From: Chinchilla lanigera
Taxonomy: Eukaryota; Chordata; Mammalia; Rodentia; Chinchillidae
Assembly (NCBI RefSeq): GCF_000276665.1
Contig: NW_004955438.1
Coordinates: forward strand, 5,932,949-5,996,948
Direction: 5' to 3'
DNA: 64,000 bases
Shown here piece by piece: positions 12,594 to 24,330 of the stretch. Below the pieces are notes generated by a model that worked only from the letters and a program-made list of their open reading frames with translations, was not told where the DNA came from and made no database searches. The position numbers and the translations under genes were made by a program. Each line of letters opens with the position of its first letter. Position 1 is the first letter of the stretch.

Positions 12594-15284
12594 TATAAAT
12601 ACGGTTGTGCTATTGACAGTTATGATCTCTCTTTGATTCCTTTTTGCATTCCTTGAGAGGTAAATTCTCTGAGTTTTTTCAGGATGAAGGATATCTTTCT
12701 ATGGTTTCTTCTCTAAAATTCTCTGAGAAGGATGTATTATTTTTGGCAAACAAGATCCTTTTCTGTAGGGTCTTCAGAACTTGCTCTGATATCTTACACT
12801 TTAAATGTTGCAGTGTAAAACTCTACCACTGACCTGATTTTACCCCATAATAGTTCTTTTTATTTTATGTTGGCATTTGGATGCATAATAACTGTTTGGA
12901 AAAAAATATTTCTTTTTTTTGAAATTCAATAGTTACCTATTATAAACTTGGTACTGAAAATTTTGCATAAGCAGTTTTGACACATAATGTAGTCTTTTAA
13001 CATAATACTTAAAACCTGCCTTTAATACAAATAATTTATGTAATCTAATCTATCTTCTATTTCAGTTTTATTTTGTTGTCTATTTCATGACACCAGTTAC
13101 TCTGACATTGGATCATTTTCTATATACTTGTTTATGTGAGCTGCATTTACATTCTTTCATCTACTGATACCTCTAATCTACTTTACTTTTGAAAGTTAAT
13201 TGCTAGCATTTTGATTTTGAGACACATTTATTCTGTTTTTCTCATATATTTATGGTAGTGTTTGCCTTCAATTCTTTTCTTATGTTCTAAAATTTCCTTC
13301 TCATTTAATTTTTCTTTTTCTTATCAACTATCATTCGAGCACTTGTTTCAGTAGATTCATATTCTTATTGACTACTTATAAAGCCTGAAATGATCAAGAG
13401 GAATCTGAATCTAAAGGAAACTACTGTTCTTTAAATTACTTCTCTTCTAAGATGATACTTTTTGCCATTTTCACCACCTCTCTTCTTTCTTACTCTACTT
13501 ACAACGCCTTTCTTGCTCCATTCCTGGTGTTATACCAGGCCTCATTCTGGAGCTCAAAGAAAAAGAAAGTGGCCTCTTGGCAGTACAAATATAATCATAA
13601 TTTGCCTTTCTAGATGCAGTCATGCATCACTTGGATCCATGGTTGCGTGGTTTTGTCATGCAAACATCAGACGGTATACTTATGGAAACTAACTACTATT
13701 TCATAAATTGATACAATCTTATGGTTTGCTGATCAAAGCATCGTTGTGTGGTACATGTCTGTACATCACAAAAGACAATTCAAGGAAAGCTCCAGAACTG
13801 AAGATGTGCTATTTTTACAACATTTAATGTGTTAGCAGGGAAATGCAAGAGTCAGAAGAAAAAAATCAACTGGAACAATACTGTCTCTTATCATTCTTTT
13901 GAATTTTTTCATGTATTCTTGGAAAATGAAGTGTCATTGTGGGGGAGGACTTAATATAAATCATTCGAATTCAGTGTTTAACTATTTGACTTTCATTTAA
14001 TCTTATTGACAATGCACACTAGTAATAGTAGACACTTTTTTCAACTCATGAGTAGGACTTCCATGAATGTCTTTTTCACATATTTCTATACATCGTTAGA
14101 TTCCTGGTCACCACCTTTAAGTGTAATTCAAGTGTTTATGTCACTTGTCATAACTGGTCAGTGGGGGTACATATTTGGTTCCCATTTTGGTAGACACCAG
14201 GGAAGAGAAATGATCCAACACATTTTCTGTCTTCTCATTCAGAAGACAGAAGATGAAGCAGCCTGAATAATACAGATTTCTAACAAGAGGCCATGTCCTC
14301 TGCCACTGTGGAAATACAGTAGGAGCCTTAGCTGCCTCCACCAGCTAACCAAGATTATCTATTCATTTATTTACCAATTGTGACCTCATAACTCATCACT
14401 TCAGCGCTAGCAAGACTGAGCACAAAGCTCTAAAGGAAAGTGACTTGAAATTTTTTCCCTCACTTTGTAGCTTCTATTTCAAACATAGACCCACAGAGGA
14501 AATTCTAGCTGCCATTGAATTTAAAAAGCCTCTCCAATGATACTGGATTTTGCAAGATTTTATGGCCAGGGAAAGTAATGAGAACAACATTTAGACTGTC
14601 TGCTGTCAATGCTTTTGTTTGCATAAAACATTTTAGAGATAGCGTTTAGTCATGAGGGTAAGAAAACCTTTCCTTTTTCAGCTTCATACTCTGGTTCCAT
14701 TCTCCTGTAGAGAAAGACGTGAATGTGAATTGTCAATACAGATGCTTGGCTTGCATACTGAATGCAAAGTTATAACTGGAAATGCTAGTAGCGTTATATG
14801 CATCATTGACCTTTACTGGCCTATAGTGACTCTTTTAGTATATAGCATACTGTTTAGGTGTTCATTTGGGTTTAATGATTAACAAATGGCTGATATATTC
14901 AGTCTATTGCAGAAGATAAATAAACTCTTAAAGGAGCATCTTGTAATTTAAGGTTGGAAATTCCTTAAAATTTAGAAACCTGAAACGATATAGAGCTTCA
15001 TCAAGCAAGATGGTAGGATTTACTTGGGCAAATAGTCCTTGGTTATTTGTGGAGATTTAGAGTGAAAATAACAGTGAGTACTATTAAAATCTACAACTTT
15101 TAACTCATGTATTGAACACACCAACTAGAATACAGAGCCTAGAGAAGTGTAATTGAAAATACATTAATGACACATTGTTCATCTAGAATTATAAACACTG
15201 CTGTGAAAATATTACACTGACCAAGATCTCAAAAATATAAGATTCTTTGATTTTGCTAGCATTTCCACATCAAGAATGTTGATC
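12594..15284. other. Unique sequence, nothing recognised
   Basis: T-rich stretches at 12900-13400 could hide very old L1, but I cannot support that. Open frames at 13462-14882 (66-86 codons) have no recognisable features. Confidence 0.45.
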
Positions 15285-15286
15285 TT

Positions 15287-15515
15287 GCCTGAGGGTGATG
15301 GTGTATTCTTGTATTCCTAGCACTCTGGGAGGCTGAGGCAGGAGGACTGAAAGTTCAAACCCAGCCTGGTCAAGTTAGCTATTGAGAAAGAGTCTGTTTT
15401 AAAAATTAAAAAGGAAGGGCATGGGATATAGCTCAGTGGCACCAGCGCCTGACTGGCAAGTACAAGGTCCTGAGTTTGATTCCCCGTACCAAAAAGAAAA
15501 AAAACTAAACAAACC
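15287..15515 (+). mobile_element. B1-ID dimeric SINE (B1-dID type)
   Basis: The left monomer is 7SL/B1-like: GGTGATGGTGTATTCTTGTATTCC, CACTCTGGGAGGCTGAGGCAGGAGGA, then CAGCCTGGTCAAG and GAGTCTGTTTTAAAAATTAAAAA. The right monomer is ID-like: GGGATATAGCTCAGTGGCACCAGCGCCTGACTGGC and a GTTTGATTCCCCGTACC box B region, followed by an A-rich tail. Dimeric B1-dID SINEs are known from squirrel, dormouse, beaver and geomyoid rodents, which supports the lineage assignment. Open frames read from the antisense strand here are repeat-derived. Confidence 0.85.
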
Positions 15516-15906
15516 AACAAACAAAAAAATTAAAATGCAAAATCTGGGGATATCTGTGTGAGGAAGGAGTTTAACATGAAGGCCCTGGGATTCATTCTCA
15601 AGTAACTCAAAGAAATACACACACACTTACACATGTTTGGTCTTTGTAAAGTAATTGTATGTGTTTCTGAACCTCTATTCATCTTATTGTCCTGTTTTCA
15701 CGTTCCCTTTTTTCCAAACTTCTAGAAATTGTAGCCCATCCTATCCTTTTTATTTGTGGAACACTACAGAAGAACATATGTTCAATGAAAAATTTTAGAC
15801 AGACTTTACTCTCATTTTCTGCCCACTTAACTGCTCTCCACCATTAACATTTAAGGGATGTTGACAAAAATAAATTAATGGAAAGTTCCTCACTTTAAAC
15901 CATATA

Positions 15907-16012
15907 GCCAAGCCTGGGATATAGCTCAGTGGCACAAGCACCTGCACAGCGAGCACAAGATCCTGAGTTCCATTCCTGGTACCAAAAAAAAAAAAAGAAA
16001 AAAGAAAAAACA
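15907..16012 (+). mobile_element. ID-type SINE
   Basis: GGGATATAGCTCAGTGGCACAAGCACCTGC, then GAGTTCCATTCCTGGTACC and a pure A tail of about 13, then AAAG/AAAC units. It belongs to the older sub-type that has GATATAGCTCAG and ends GGTACC followed directly by A. No convincing target-site duplication. Confidence 0.9.
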
Positions 16013-17380
16013 AATGAAATCTGATGTGGCTGAATCATGTAGCCTTTTGTTTGATTTTTGTAAGTTTTAAAATAGTTTAGTAGCAAAAATATTATTCAAT
16101 ATGGACTAAAGACTAAATAATTCAAGTTTGATACCTGCTCTAAGTAAAAATGCATTACTCTTTACTGAATAATATTTGCATAATTAAAAGGCTAATTGGT
16201 TTAAAAGGCCAAAATTTCATCTCAGTTTTCTTCTTACTTAACCTTATAGGGCACTGATTCAGTTGAACTGATGTGGGTTTTAAGAAAACGAATAATTGCC
16301 TTTGCATATTTATTTTTGTGAGAATTCATTGCAGTTGCAGATTTTGATATTCTACAAAATTTAATTGCCAAGTAGAGTTTCAGATTAGGTTTCGAAAAAT
16401 ATCTTAAGGGTAGGGTTTTGTTGATTTGACCTACATACAAAATTTATGAAAATCTATACTTAAAAGGTCTGAGATTTCAGAATATCTACTTAGCACTACC
16501 ACCATTTACAAAAATCTAATAATTACACAGTTTTCACTGCTAGTTAATGAACCTGTTTGTATTAGGCTGGTACAAAAATTCCTATTGTTACCATCTACTT
16601 TCTGGGACTGCTGATGCAGTGAATCCCCTTTATACTGATTATCATGGAGGCTCGAGAGTTCTGGACATACTCCTCTCTCTTTTTTCTGATATTTCAGAGA
16701 AATTCAAGTCAATCTCACCTCTAACCCATGGACAGCAGCTACACACACACTATGTTTGTCATTTTCAGTTAGTTTTTTTCTCTTGGTTTCAAGTTCATAG
16801 TCAAAGGATTTTACAATAGGGACACTGCTTTCTTTTATAATTCAAAAAACTATTTATTCCTGTGCTTAGTGTCTCTGTCTGATTATGTTCTTCACGTTAT
16901 AAAGGTTACTGTGGGGCACACAAGCTCTAACTCCATGTTTCACCCACTCCTTGTAGGGTTTGGAGAAGTCTTTTTTGGAGATTAAATTATAATAAACTAA
17001 GGTACAGAAAAGTTCTAGACTCTGAAAGGTACTCTAAAGCAACTTTAGTTTAATTAGCTATATTATTTAAGAAGAGCATCCTTGGATGTATAAATGCTGT
17101 TCCTGGAAATAAGTATGCTAAATCTGGCAGAAGCGCAGAAGCACCTTTGTACATTCTATATTTAAAACGAAAACCAAAAGAATACAAAAAGCTTTCACAA
17201 ATTCAAACATCCTAACATTTCTTAAACTACAACTATATTTTTCTATGAATAGATCAAATAAAAGAAGCTAAAATATTATAGCTGTTTGGGGCTCTAACAA
17301 AAAATAACAACATATGATGTCCAAAAATAAGTCATACATTTCCTTCTTATGATTTTAAAAATTTTTAGTGACAGTCTTAT
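16013..17380. other. Unique sequence, nothing recognised
   Basis: No family recognised. A GGCTGGTACAAAAATTCC segment at about 16565 recalls mariner termini, but no inverted partner exists. Confidence 0.45.
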
Positions 17381-17384
17381 ATTT

Positions 17385-17475
17385 AATACTGGGAACCACC
17401 CTCAGAGATAAGCATCATTAAAGCCCATATTGACCAATGTGGGAATTGAGACTAAGCAAGATCACCCATCTTATA
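17385..17475 (-). repeat. Possible MIR remnant (antisense)
   Basis: AAAGCCCATATTGACCAATGTGGGAATTGAGACTAAGCAAGATCACCCATC resembles the antisense MIR segment (CCATTTTACAGATGAGGAAACTGAGGC...AAGGTCAC). Short and diverged. Confidence 0.42.
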
Positions 17476-18520
17476 TTTAATCTATTTATGGAAAACTCTA
17501 GAGACAAACAAGTCTGATTATCTGATGCACTGAATAGCAATGCTCATTATTTCCACAAATTGAAAGGTATCATTTAATTTATGAACACTTTTTAGAAATC
17601 TAAGGTACTAACACTAGCTTTTGATGCAACTTTCATGTAAGAGTATGTATCTCCCTGTAATCATCCCTTCAATTATGATTTGTAAAATTTTTGGTAAATA
17701 GTGTAAGCAGAATTTTTAGATATTCCTCATGTTTTTACCCAATATGTACAATATACTGCTGTTTTTCTTACAAAAAGATGATTCTGGTACATCCTGATTT
17801 AAACAAATGAGCTCCTTAAAATAGCTTTCTCTCACTGAATGCAGAGAAATAAGACAGAGAAACACCTCCTGACACCCTGGAAGAAAATAAGCATTTATAC
17901 TGCAAACTCTTTATGAGACCCATGCGGTATGAAATTGGTGACTGTTAGGAGCTCTGCTGGTCTCTGACCGACTGGTAAGAAAATGGGGAGATTAACTCCA
18001 GAAACCAGTGATGTTGGAGAGGACTGCAAGTTTACATTTTTCCTCACTTGCACCTGGATCTCAAACAAGCAAGACACTAGGAAAACCGTCCAGTTAACCC
18101 ACACACACTCTGGAAGCACAAAAACTTTGAGATAATACGTCTGTGCCATTTTGAGCTGCTATATTCCTGCTAGTTCATTAGTCAGCAGTAGAGAATTAAG
18201 AGTCATCTGAAATGTGAAAAGTAGCCTTATATCCAATTGCTGTAAGATTCAATGTGCAGTTAAAAAGACAGAATTAAAGAAACGCTAGATTGGGCAGAAT
18301 CTATATTTTTCTAGTTTTAATGCCATGGATTATCTTTCTAAGAAGTACTTTCTGATATAATACTTAGATTTCTGAGTATCTTGCTGTAACAAATACATTA
18401 GTATTGAGCTAGAGCATCCCACTCTTTATGTTACAGATTCCCTTCAGTATTTTTCCCCTTAACGTTTCTCTCTGGTATCCCTGTTAAATTTTCTCCTCAG
18501 TAAATATTGACAATTGAATA
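17476..18520. other. Unique sequence, nothing recognised
   Basis: An 84-codon minus-strand frame at 17895-18149 begins with a hydrophobic stretch but matches no family I recognise. No other signal. Confidence 0.42.
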
Positions 18521-18523
18521 GCT

Positions 18524-18859
18524 TCAGTCTCTCAGGACGCTGTAAACCATCCGAGATTTACTTGGAGCTTGAATGATCTCTTCCTGGTACAGGAAACCAA
18601 GTTGCTTCAGTTGTTTCTCATGTGTGAAATAACCATCCAGTGTTCCATAATGTGCAAACAAATGGGAGTGCAAATGGTATCAGTCTGTAATAGCTCCAAG
18701 AGGAGGAGTTATGTGAACAATACTTTCTGAAACAGAAGTCACAATGTGAATTCCAATACTGAGACAATTCAGAATGCGGAACACAATAGGAAACATATCT
18801 TGGGCCTCAAGTATTTGGAACTCAAGGGCACTGGAACCATTTTTAGAGATTTTGTACAT
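18524..18859 (-). pseudogene. Probable retropseudogene fragment, gene unidentified
   Basis: Read on the minus strand, 112 codons run in one frame from an ATG (18857-18859) to a TGA at 18524-18526, broken by a single internal TGA at 18680-18682 (codon 60). The tyrosine after that stop begins a conserved-looking tail, YHLHSHLFAHYGTLDGYFTH, followed by a charged segment ending in SRMVYSVLRD. In DNA this AT-rich a frame of that length with one stop is unlikely by chance, and the frame stays open upstream (about 18 codons) except for one more TGA just before the ATG. No poly(A) tail was seen downstream. I do not recognise the parent protein. It could be a decayed retrocopy of the C-terminus of a cellular gene, or less likely a relic exon. 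Confidence 0.42.
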
Positions 18860-18959
18860 TCAGGAGGATGCTAGCTTCTTCCATAATTTCTTGAATTTAA
18901 TAAAATAAGAGGATATTAGAAGTATAGCAGGTATGATTCTTTAGTTGAGCCAACTCTGC

Positions 18960-20495
18960 TTCGCTAATAATGATAACCAGCCTTGTCTGGTAGGAAGGAT
19001 TCCAAAATCAAAACCTGTTTTTGGAAAACATACACAGTGATTGAATAATAATGTCAGCAGTTGGCATGGAACAGAAGACTACCTTTTCATAAGTTACATA
19101 AAATGAATTATAAAGATTATTCGATTTAGATTAAAGCTTTTGAGAAACAACATTTATGGAGGGGATATTCTCATTTCCAAACTTTTTTTCTTCATTTATA
19201 TTTAGAGTGATATGAATCAGTGGATACCTGTTTTTTACAGAAGAATAAGAAACCATACTGATTTCCTATTATACTGTGACTCATTAAGATACTTGAGAAA
19301 ATTATAATTTATAAAATAGCTTCCTCTTTCAAAATTGACATTTTGTTCTTCCCAACTGGGTAACTCTCTGAACTTTGTAATGACTTAATCAGATATTGCA
19401 TAAATGTCACTTTACCTTTTTATATTTTAACCACATAACCATGTCTAGGAGTCTACATCTGAAAGTCAGTACATCTGCAAACCAAACAATGATTTTTAAC
19501 TGTCATGTACAGCTCTCTTTCCTGCTTCTGCTCTATGTGGTGATGAACTGTGAAGGTATATCAATTGACAACATTTACTTTTGTACACTGCAGAAAGAAA
19601 CCAAGTTCAAAGTTATTTCTTTCTTTCCCATTCATAGAATAAGGGTGGAAGTTTACAGACAACTGACCAGGGGTTTAGGCTGTGGCATTTTTGAACATAA
19701 TCATGTGTCCTAAAGAAAATAGACAGTAGATATTAAGTAGAACACAGTGCACAAAATACAATGGATGGAACCTGCAGAGGAGTGATCGCTCTGTGGGATT
19801 TAGAGGTGCATCTCTCACCACCTCTTATCTCCCCATGTTTGGCATTGGAAAGATACAGCATATACTAAGGATTTTAGTTTCACTGCAGTTTACTTTGGTC
19901 ATGAGTAACAAACCACAGAAAGAATACGGTAGCAGAAATTTTTTTAGTATCTTCTACCTTTAAGTTATTGACTCTTATTTCATCTTCTTTTCCTCTCACA
20001 GATGTTTCAGACAGTTTTTTAATCTGGTTGATTAGCCTGAACAAAGACATAAAATGGGCCAAGGTTTGGAATTACAATGTGAGGCTCTACAATGTTACAT
20101 TTCCAAGGTGAACACAGAAACCTAGATTTCAATGCACATATACCTATTATTTTACTAGGCAGAGAGGTAATTCATTATATCACACGCTGACAATCTTGTG
20201 CACAAACAGCTACTTGTTGTTTTTATATTATGTTTTAACAGACCACAGAATGATTCTCCTCTAGAAAATATCAGTTTGCCCAATCATCAATCCACCAACA
20301 TAGTCCTTTTTTAAAGACAATTTAAATTCGACTAGATTTTGGCTCTTGCTTAGATTTTTATATAATTAAACTTATTATTTATAATTTTAGTAGTACCTCC
20401 ACAATTAACTATATTCATTCCCATAATGTTTTATCATGAACACTCAGGACCTCTGAGGTGGATTATTTTCATCGATGTTGGAACTGATGTCTTCA
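18960..20495. other. Unique sequence, nothing recognised
   Basis: A 105-codon plus-strand frame at 19396-19713 is hydrophobic in its middle but matches no known family. No repeats recognised. Confidence 0.42.
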
Positions 20496-20499
20496 TGTT

Positions 20500-20735
20500 A
20501 ATAACAGTAGTTAATATTTGTGTAGCACTTGTATTTAGCATTTATTATATATGAGGGCCTATGTTCAGTGATTTACATTTAGTTCTTAAATCAACCCCAT
20601 AAAGAAAGCAATATGTCTTATACTGAGTTACAAGTGAGGAAATTTTGAAGGCTATTCTGCCATTTAAGTGAAGGAGTTGAGCTCTGGACCGAAGCTGCCC
20701 ACACTCAAATTCATACTTACTAAGCATTGCAGACT
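20500..20735 (-). repeat. MIR SINE (antisense), nearly full length
   Basis: AATAACAGTAGTTAATATTTGTGTAGCACTTG, then TATATGAGGGCCTATGTTCAGTGATTTACAT, AATCAACCCCATAAAGAAAGCAATAT, GAGTTACAAGTGAGGAAATTTTGAAGGC and CATTTAAGTGAAGGAGTTGAGCTCTGGACC follow the reverse-complement MIR from 3' to 5' end. It is the most complete MIR in the window. Confidence 0.8.
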
Positions 20736-23373
20736 CAGAAGTCTACAGGGGCCAGAAGATCACAAGGGCCTGATGCAAGCAATAACTAAGTTGTTTGTGT
20801 TATGCTCACCTGTAATTTCTATTTGACAATATTTTCTTTTAAAGTATAGTTTCAAATAAATAAAACATGGGCAAATAAAGGGTAAAGGCCACTGTTATTG
20901 AACAAGCATATTTCCAGTGATTTAATCATAAAGCCACTACACTTTTTTCTCTTATGGTCCCTTTCAACCTGCTTTGTGATCTTAGTTTTTCTTTGCCAGA
21001 AGGATACAAATACTGATGATTCTATAACTTTTGTAGATCTTATTTTTTAATAATTTGTAATCATTCATTTTAAAGTAATTTCAATTTAAAGTATCTAATG
21101 TGTTAAAATAATGCAAATATGTGGCAAGTTCCTTTTTCAGTGTAGTAATTCAAAGAGACCAGTTGCATATAATTATAAAATGTCAATTTTGATTTAATTA
21201 AATGACTCTCCCAAGCTCAGTCATGAGTGGACTCTTTTTCCTGCATTGCAACCCTACTCATCCAGCCTCATCCTATTATCTAAAGTTTCTGATTCTTCAA
21301 GGTCAGATTCAGGAATGGGAAAGCTCATATTTTACTGAACTGAAGTAGTACCAAAGGCCTATCAGCCCATGATCTGATGGATTCACCACTGAATTCCACA
21401 AAACTTCCAGGAAAATCTAACACCAAAATCTCTTAAATTGTTTAATGAAATTGAAAGTAAGGGGTATGCAAAGAATCATTCCTGGATTTTAGCATTACTC
21501 TGTGTTCAAAACTAGACTACCATTCAACATAAAAAGGAAACTTAGGCTAGTCTCTTTAATGAGCACAGAGGTAAAAACCTGTAACATGATACTACTGACC
21601 AACAGAATGTAACACGTCTTAAGAAGATTATGCATCCTGATGAGGTAAGCTTCATCTCAGGGGCTTAAGTATGGCTCATCATCTGCAAATCAATCAGCGT
21701 AATTCACCACAGAATCAGTAGTAAGGGCAAAAACTATAGGATCTCCACAGATGCAGAAAAAGTCTTTCACAAAAATCCAATATTCATTCACAATAGAAAT
21801 AAAAAACCTGAAGAAAACAGGTATAGCAGGACCTTATCTCAGTCTGATAAAAGCCATGTAGGCAATGTCATAGTAAATGGGGAAAAGCTGAAAGATTTTC
21901 CTCTGAAATCAGGAATAAGACAAGACTGACCTCTATCATCACTCCTGTTTAATATATACTAGAATCATAAGGCAGAATAATCTTTGGAGAGAAAGAAATG
22001 AAAAGGATACATATAGAAAAGAAGTCAGTTTGTCAGTTTTTGCAGATGACATTATCTTTTAAATAGGAGACCCCCCAAATACTCCTACAATTAAGAAATA
22101 ACTTAAGCAGTGTGACAGTATACAAAATCAAAACATAAAACCAATAACATTTATGGAGAAATAATTAGGAAAATAATATCATCCTCAATAGTATCAAAAA
22201 AGATTATTTGAGAATCAACCTAATAAAAGAAGTCAAAGACATCTACAGTTAAAATTACAGTGTTCTGAAAAAATAAATCAAAGAAAACACCTGAAAAAGA
22301 AAAGGTATTATCTGTTCCTGTATTGATAGAACCAATATTGTCAAAATGGCCATACTCCAAAAACCAGTAGATCTAATGCAGTTTCAATCAAAATGCCAAA
22401 AGCATTCTGCACATAACTGGAGAAAACAATCCTAAAATTTACATGCAACCCCCAAAGACTTTTGCTGAATAATAAAAGCAAACTTGTGCAACAAAGACAA
22501 AGGAGGAGGCATTACAATCCTCAATTTCAAGTTCTATCACAAAGTTACAATGAAAAAAACAGCATGGTACTGGCAAAACAGATAAATCAGTAGAACAGAA
22601 TAGAGGTTGGAGAAATAATCTCAGATACATTCAGCTAACTTATCTTTGACAGTGGTGGTGCCCAATCATATACTAGAGGAAAGAAAACTTTCTTAACATA
22701 TGGTGTTGGGTAAGCTGGCTATACACATATATAAGATTGAATTTAGATCCATGTTTCACCATGTACTAAAGTCAGATTGGTTAAAGAACTAAACATTAAA
22801 ACAGAAGCAATCTTTTGGAAGATAAAACAGATAAAACACCTGAAGATATATATGTAGATAAAGACATTCTGAACAGAAACCCAATTGCAAAAGAAATAAT
22901 AAAGCATAAACAAGTAAGATTACATCAAATAAAAAATTTGCACATCAAATGAAATTACAAACAGAGTGAAGAGATAACCTATTAAATGGGAAAAAAGGTT
23001 TGTCAGCCCCACCTCAGACAGAGAACTACTGTTTAGATTATATGAAGAACTAGAAAAAATATACTCCCCCCACTAAATAAAAGGGCAATTGGAATGAGTA
23101 GACACTTTTGAGAAGAAGAAATACAAATGGTCATTATGTACATGGCAAAAATGTTCAACATGTCAGGCTAATAGAGAAATGCAAATTGAGAACAACACTG
23201 ATATTCTATCTTACTCCAAAATGAATGGCTATCATCAAGATATAAGATAATAACAAATGTTGAAGAAACTATGGAGAAAAAGGAACACTTCTCCACTACT
23301 GATGGGAATGTAAACTAGTAAAACCACTATGGCAATCAGTATAGTGAATCCTCAAAAAACTAAAAACACATAT

Positions 23374-23579
23374 NNNNNNNNNNNNNNNNNNNNNNNNNNN
23401 NNNNNNNNNNNNNNNNNNNNNNNNNNNNNNNNNNNNNNNNNNNNNNNNNNNNNNNNNNNNNNNNNNNNNNNNNNNNNNNNNNNNNNNNNNNNNNNNNNNN
23501 NNNNNNNNNNNNNNNNNNNNNNNNNNNNNNNNNNNNNNNNNNNNNNNNNNNNNNNNNNNNNNNNNNNNNNNNNNNNNNN
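23374..23579. other. Assembly gap (206 N)
   Basis: A run of 206 N inside L1 ORF2, a size that implies an estimated rather than placeholder gap. Repeat ambiguity is the likely cause. Open frames listed through it are artefacts. Confidence 0.99.
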
Positions 23580-23879
23580 TTCATGCCCAGCCATCCCTAT
23601 GTTTACAGCGGCATAATTCATACAGCTAAATCTTGAAAGTAGCCTATTTTTAATCACAGGTGAATTTATAAAGAAAGTATGGTATTTATACATAATGAAG
23701 TACTACCCTTCCACAAAAAAGATAGACTTGGGTCATTTGTAGAAAAAGGTCTGTAAGTTGAGACCATAATATTTAGTTAAATAAATCAGACACACAAGAT
23801 TAAATATTGCATGACTTTTTTTTACATGAGAAATCCAAAGTATAAATAAATTAAAGAGCAAAATAAAAGGTTATAAGAG

Positions 23880-23953
23880 GGGGCTGGGATATAGCTCGGT
23901 GGCTTAAGCACCTGCCTGGCAAGTATAAGGTCCTGAGTTTGATTCCTAGTGCC

Positions 23954-23983
<30 letters not shown>
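23880..23983 (+). mobile_element. ID-type SINE with long poly(A)
   Basis: GGGCTGGGATATAGCTCGGTGGC, CACCTGCCTGGCAAGTATAAGG and GTTTGATTCCTAGTGCC, followed by an A-run of about 27. It sits in the 3' part of the forward L1. The long pure tail suggests a fairly recent insertion, though the body is diverged. Confidence 0.92.
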
Positions 23984-23986
<3 letters not shown>

Positions 23987-24041
23987 GAAACAAGGAGATT
24001 GAACTTCTGCAAAAGGGATCAAGAGATGAGGGGAAGTGGGA

Positions 24042-24195
24042 CTTTTTTGTCTTTTTGAGACAGGGTCTCACTATGCAGTTCAGGCTGGTCTTAAACTCAC
24101 TTTGTAGGCCAGGCTGTCCTCAAACTCCCAAGGATCCTCCTGCCTCAGCCTCCCAAGTGCTGGGATTACAGGCATGTGCCACCATCCCTGGCTAA
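24042..24195 (-). mobile_element. B1 SINE (antisense) with target-site duplication
   Basis: Reads TTTTTGAGACAGGGTCTCACTATGC, CAGGCTGGTCTTAAACTC, then AGGCCAGGCTGTCCTCAAACTCCC, CCTGCCTCAGCCTCCCAAG, TGCTGGGATTACAGGCATG. That is a reverse-complement B1 whose CAGGCTG..CTC(A)AACTC unit is present twice, i.e. an internal tandem duplication of about 26-29 bases. Flanks carry GGAAGTGGGA at 24032-24041 and 24196-24205. Confidence 0.92.
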
Positions 24196-24330
24196 GGAAG
24201 TGGGATTGAGGAGTGGAGAAGTGGATAAAAAGAAGAATTAAGGTGTGTTGTGTAATTACAAACTCACCACAATGAATGTAATCATTATGTGCTGTAGACA
24301 TGTTTAGTACTCATAAAAAAATGAAAAAGA

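Larger units (their letters stand above)
21310..24330 (+). mobile_element. 5'-truncated L1 LINE (ORF2 RT to 3' UTR)
   Basis: The forward strand follows L1 ORF2 from within the reverse-transcriptase region (GATGGATTCACCACTGAATTC at 21376) through GATGCAGAAAAAGTCTTTCAC. It then reaches the catalytic FADD codons (TTTGCAGATGAC, about 22038-22050) and the C-terminal region (ATGGTACTGGCAAAACAG at 22564). Frames are shattered by stops, so it is dead. It spans the second gap. The 3' UTR is interrupted by an ID and a B1 and ends in an A-rich stretch near 24315. 5' truncation is the usual outcome of L1 target-primed reverse transcription. Confidence 0.88.

Noticed and set aside
15317..16086. Several minus-strand frames with an FFFFGT(R/G)N.TQDLVLA.QVL.PLSYIP pattern, recurring at 23822
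   Set aside because: This repeated peptide is simply the antisense translation of ID SINEs, not a protein family.
16559..16585. ATTAGGCTGGTACAAAAATTCC resembling a mariner terminal repeat
   Set aside because: No inverted partner or TA duplication within several hundred bases.
17895..18149. 84-codon minus-strand frame starting with a hydrophobic segment like a signal peptide
   Set aside because: The hydrophobic stretch has internal charged/polar breaks and nothing after it resembles a family. No promoter, splice or tail evidence.
19841..19872. GCATTGGAAAGATACAGCATATACTAA-like words reminiscent of U6 snRNA
   Set aside because: The U6 words are short, in the wrong order and not flanked by further U6 sequence. 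Chance similarity.
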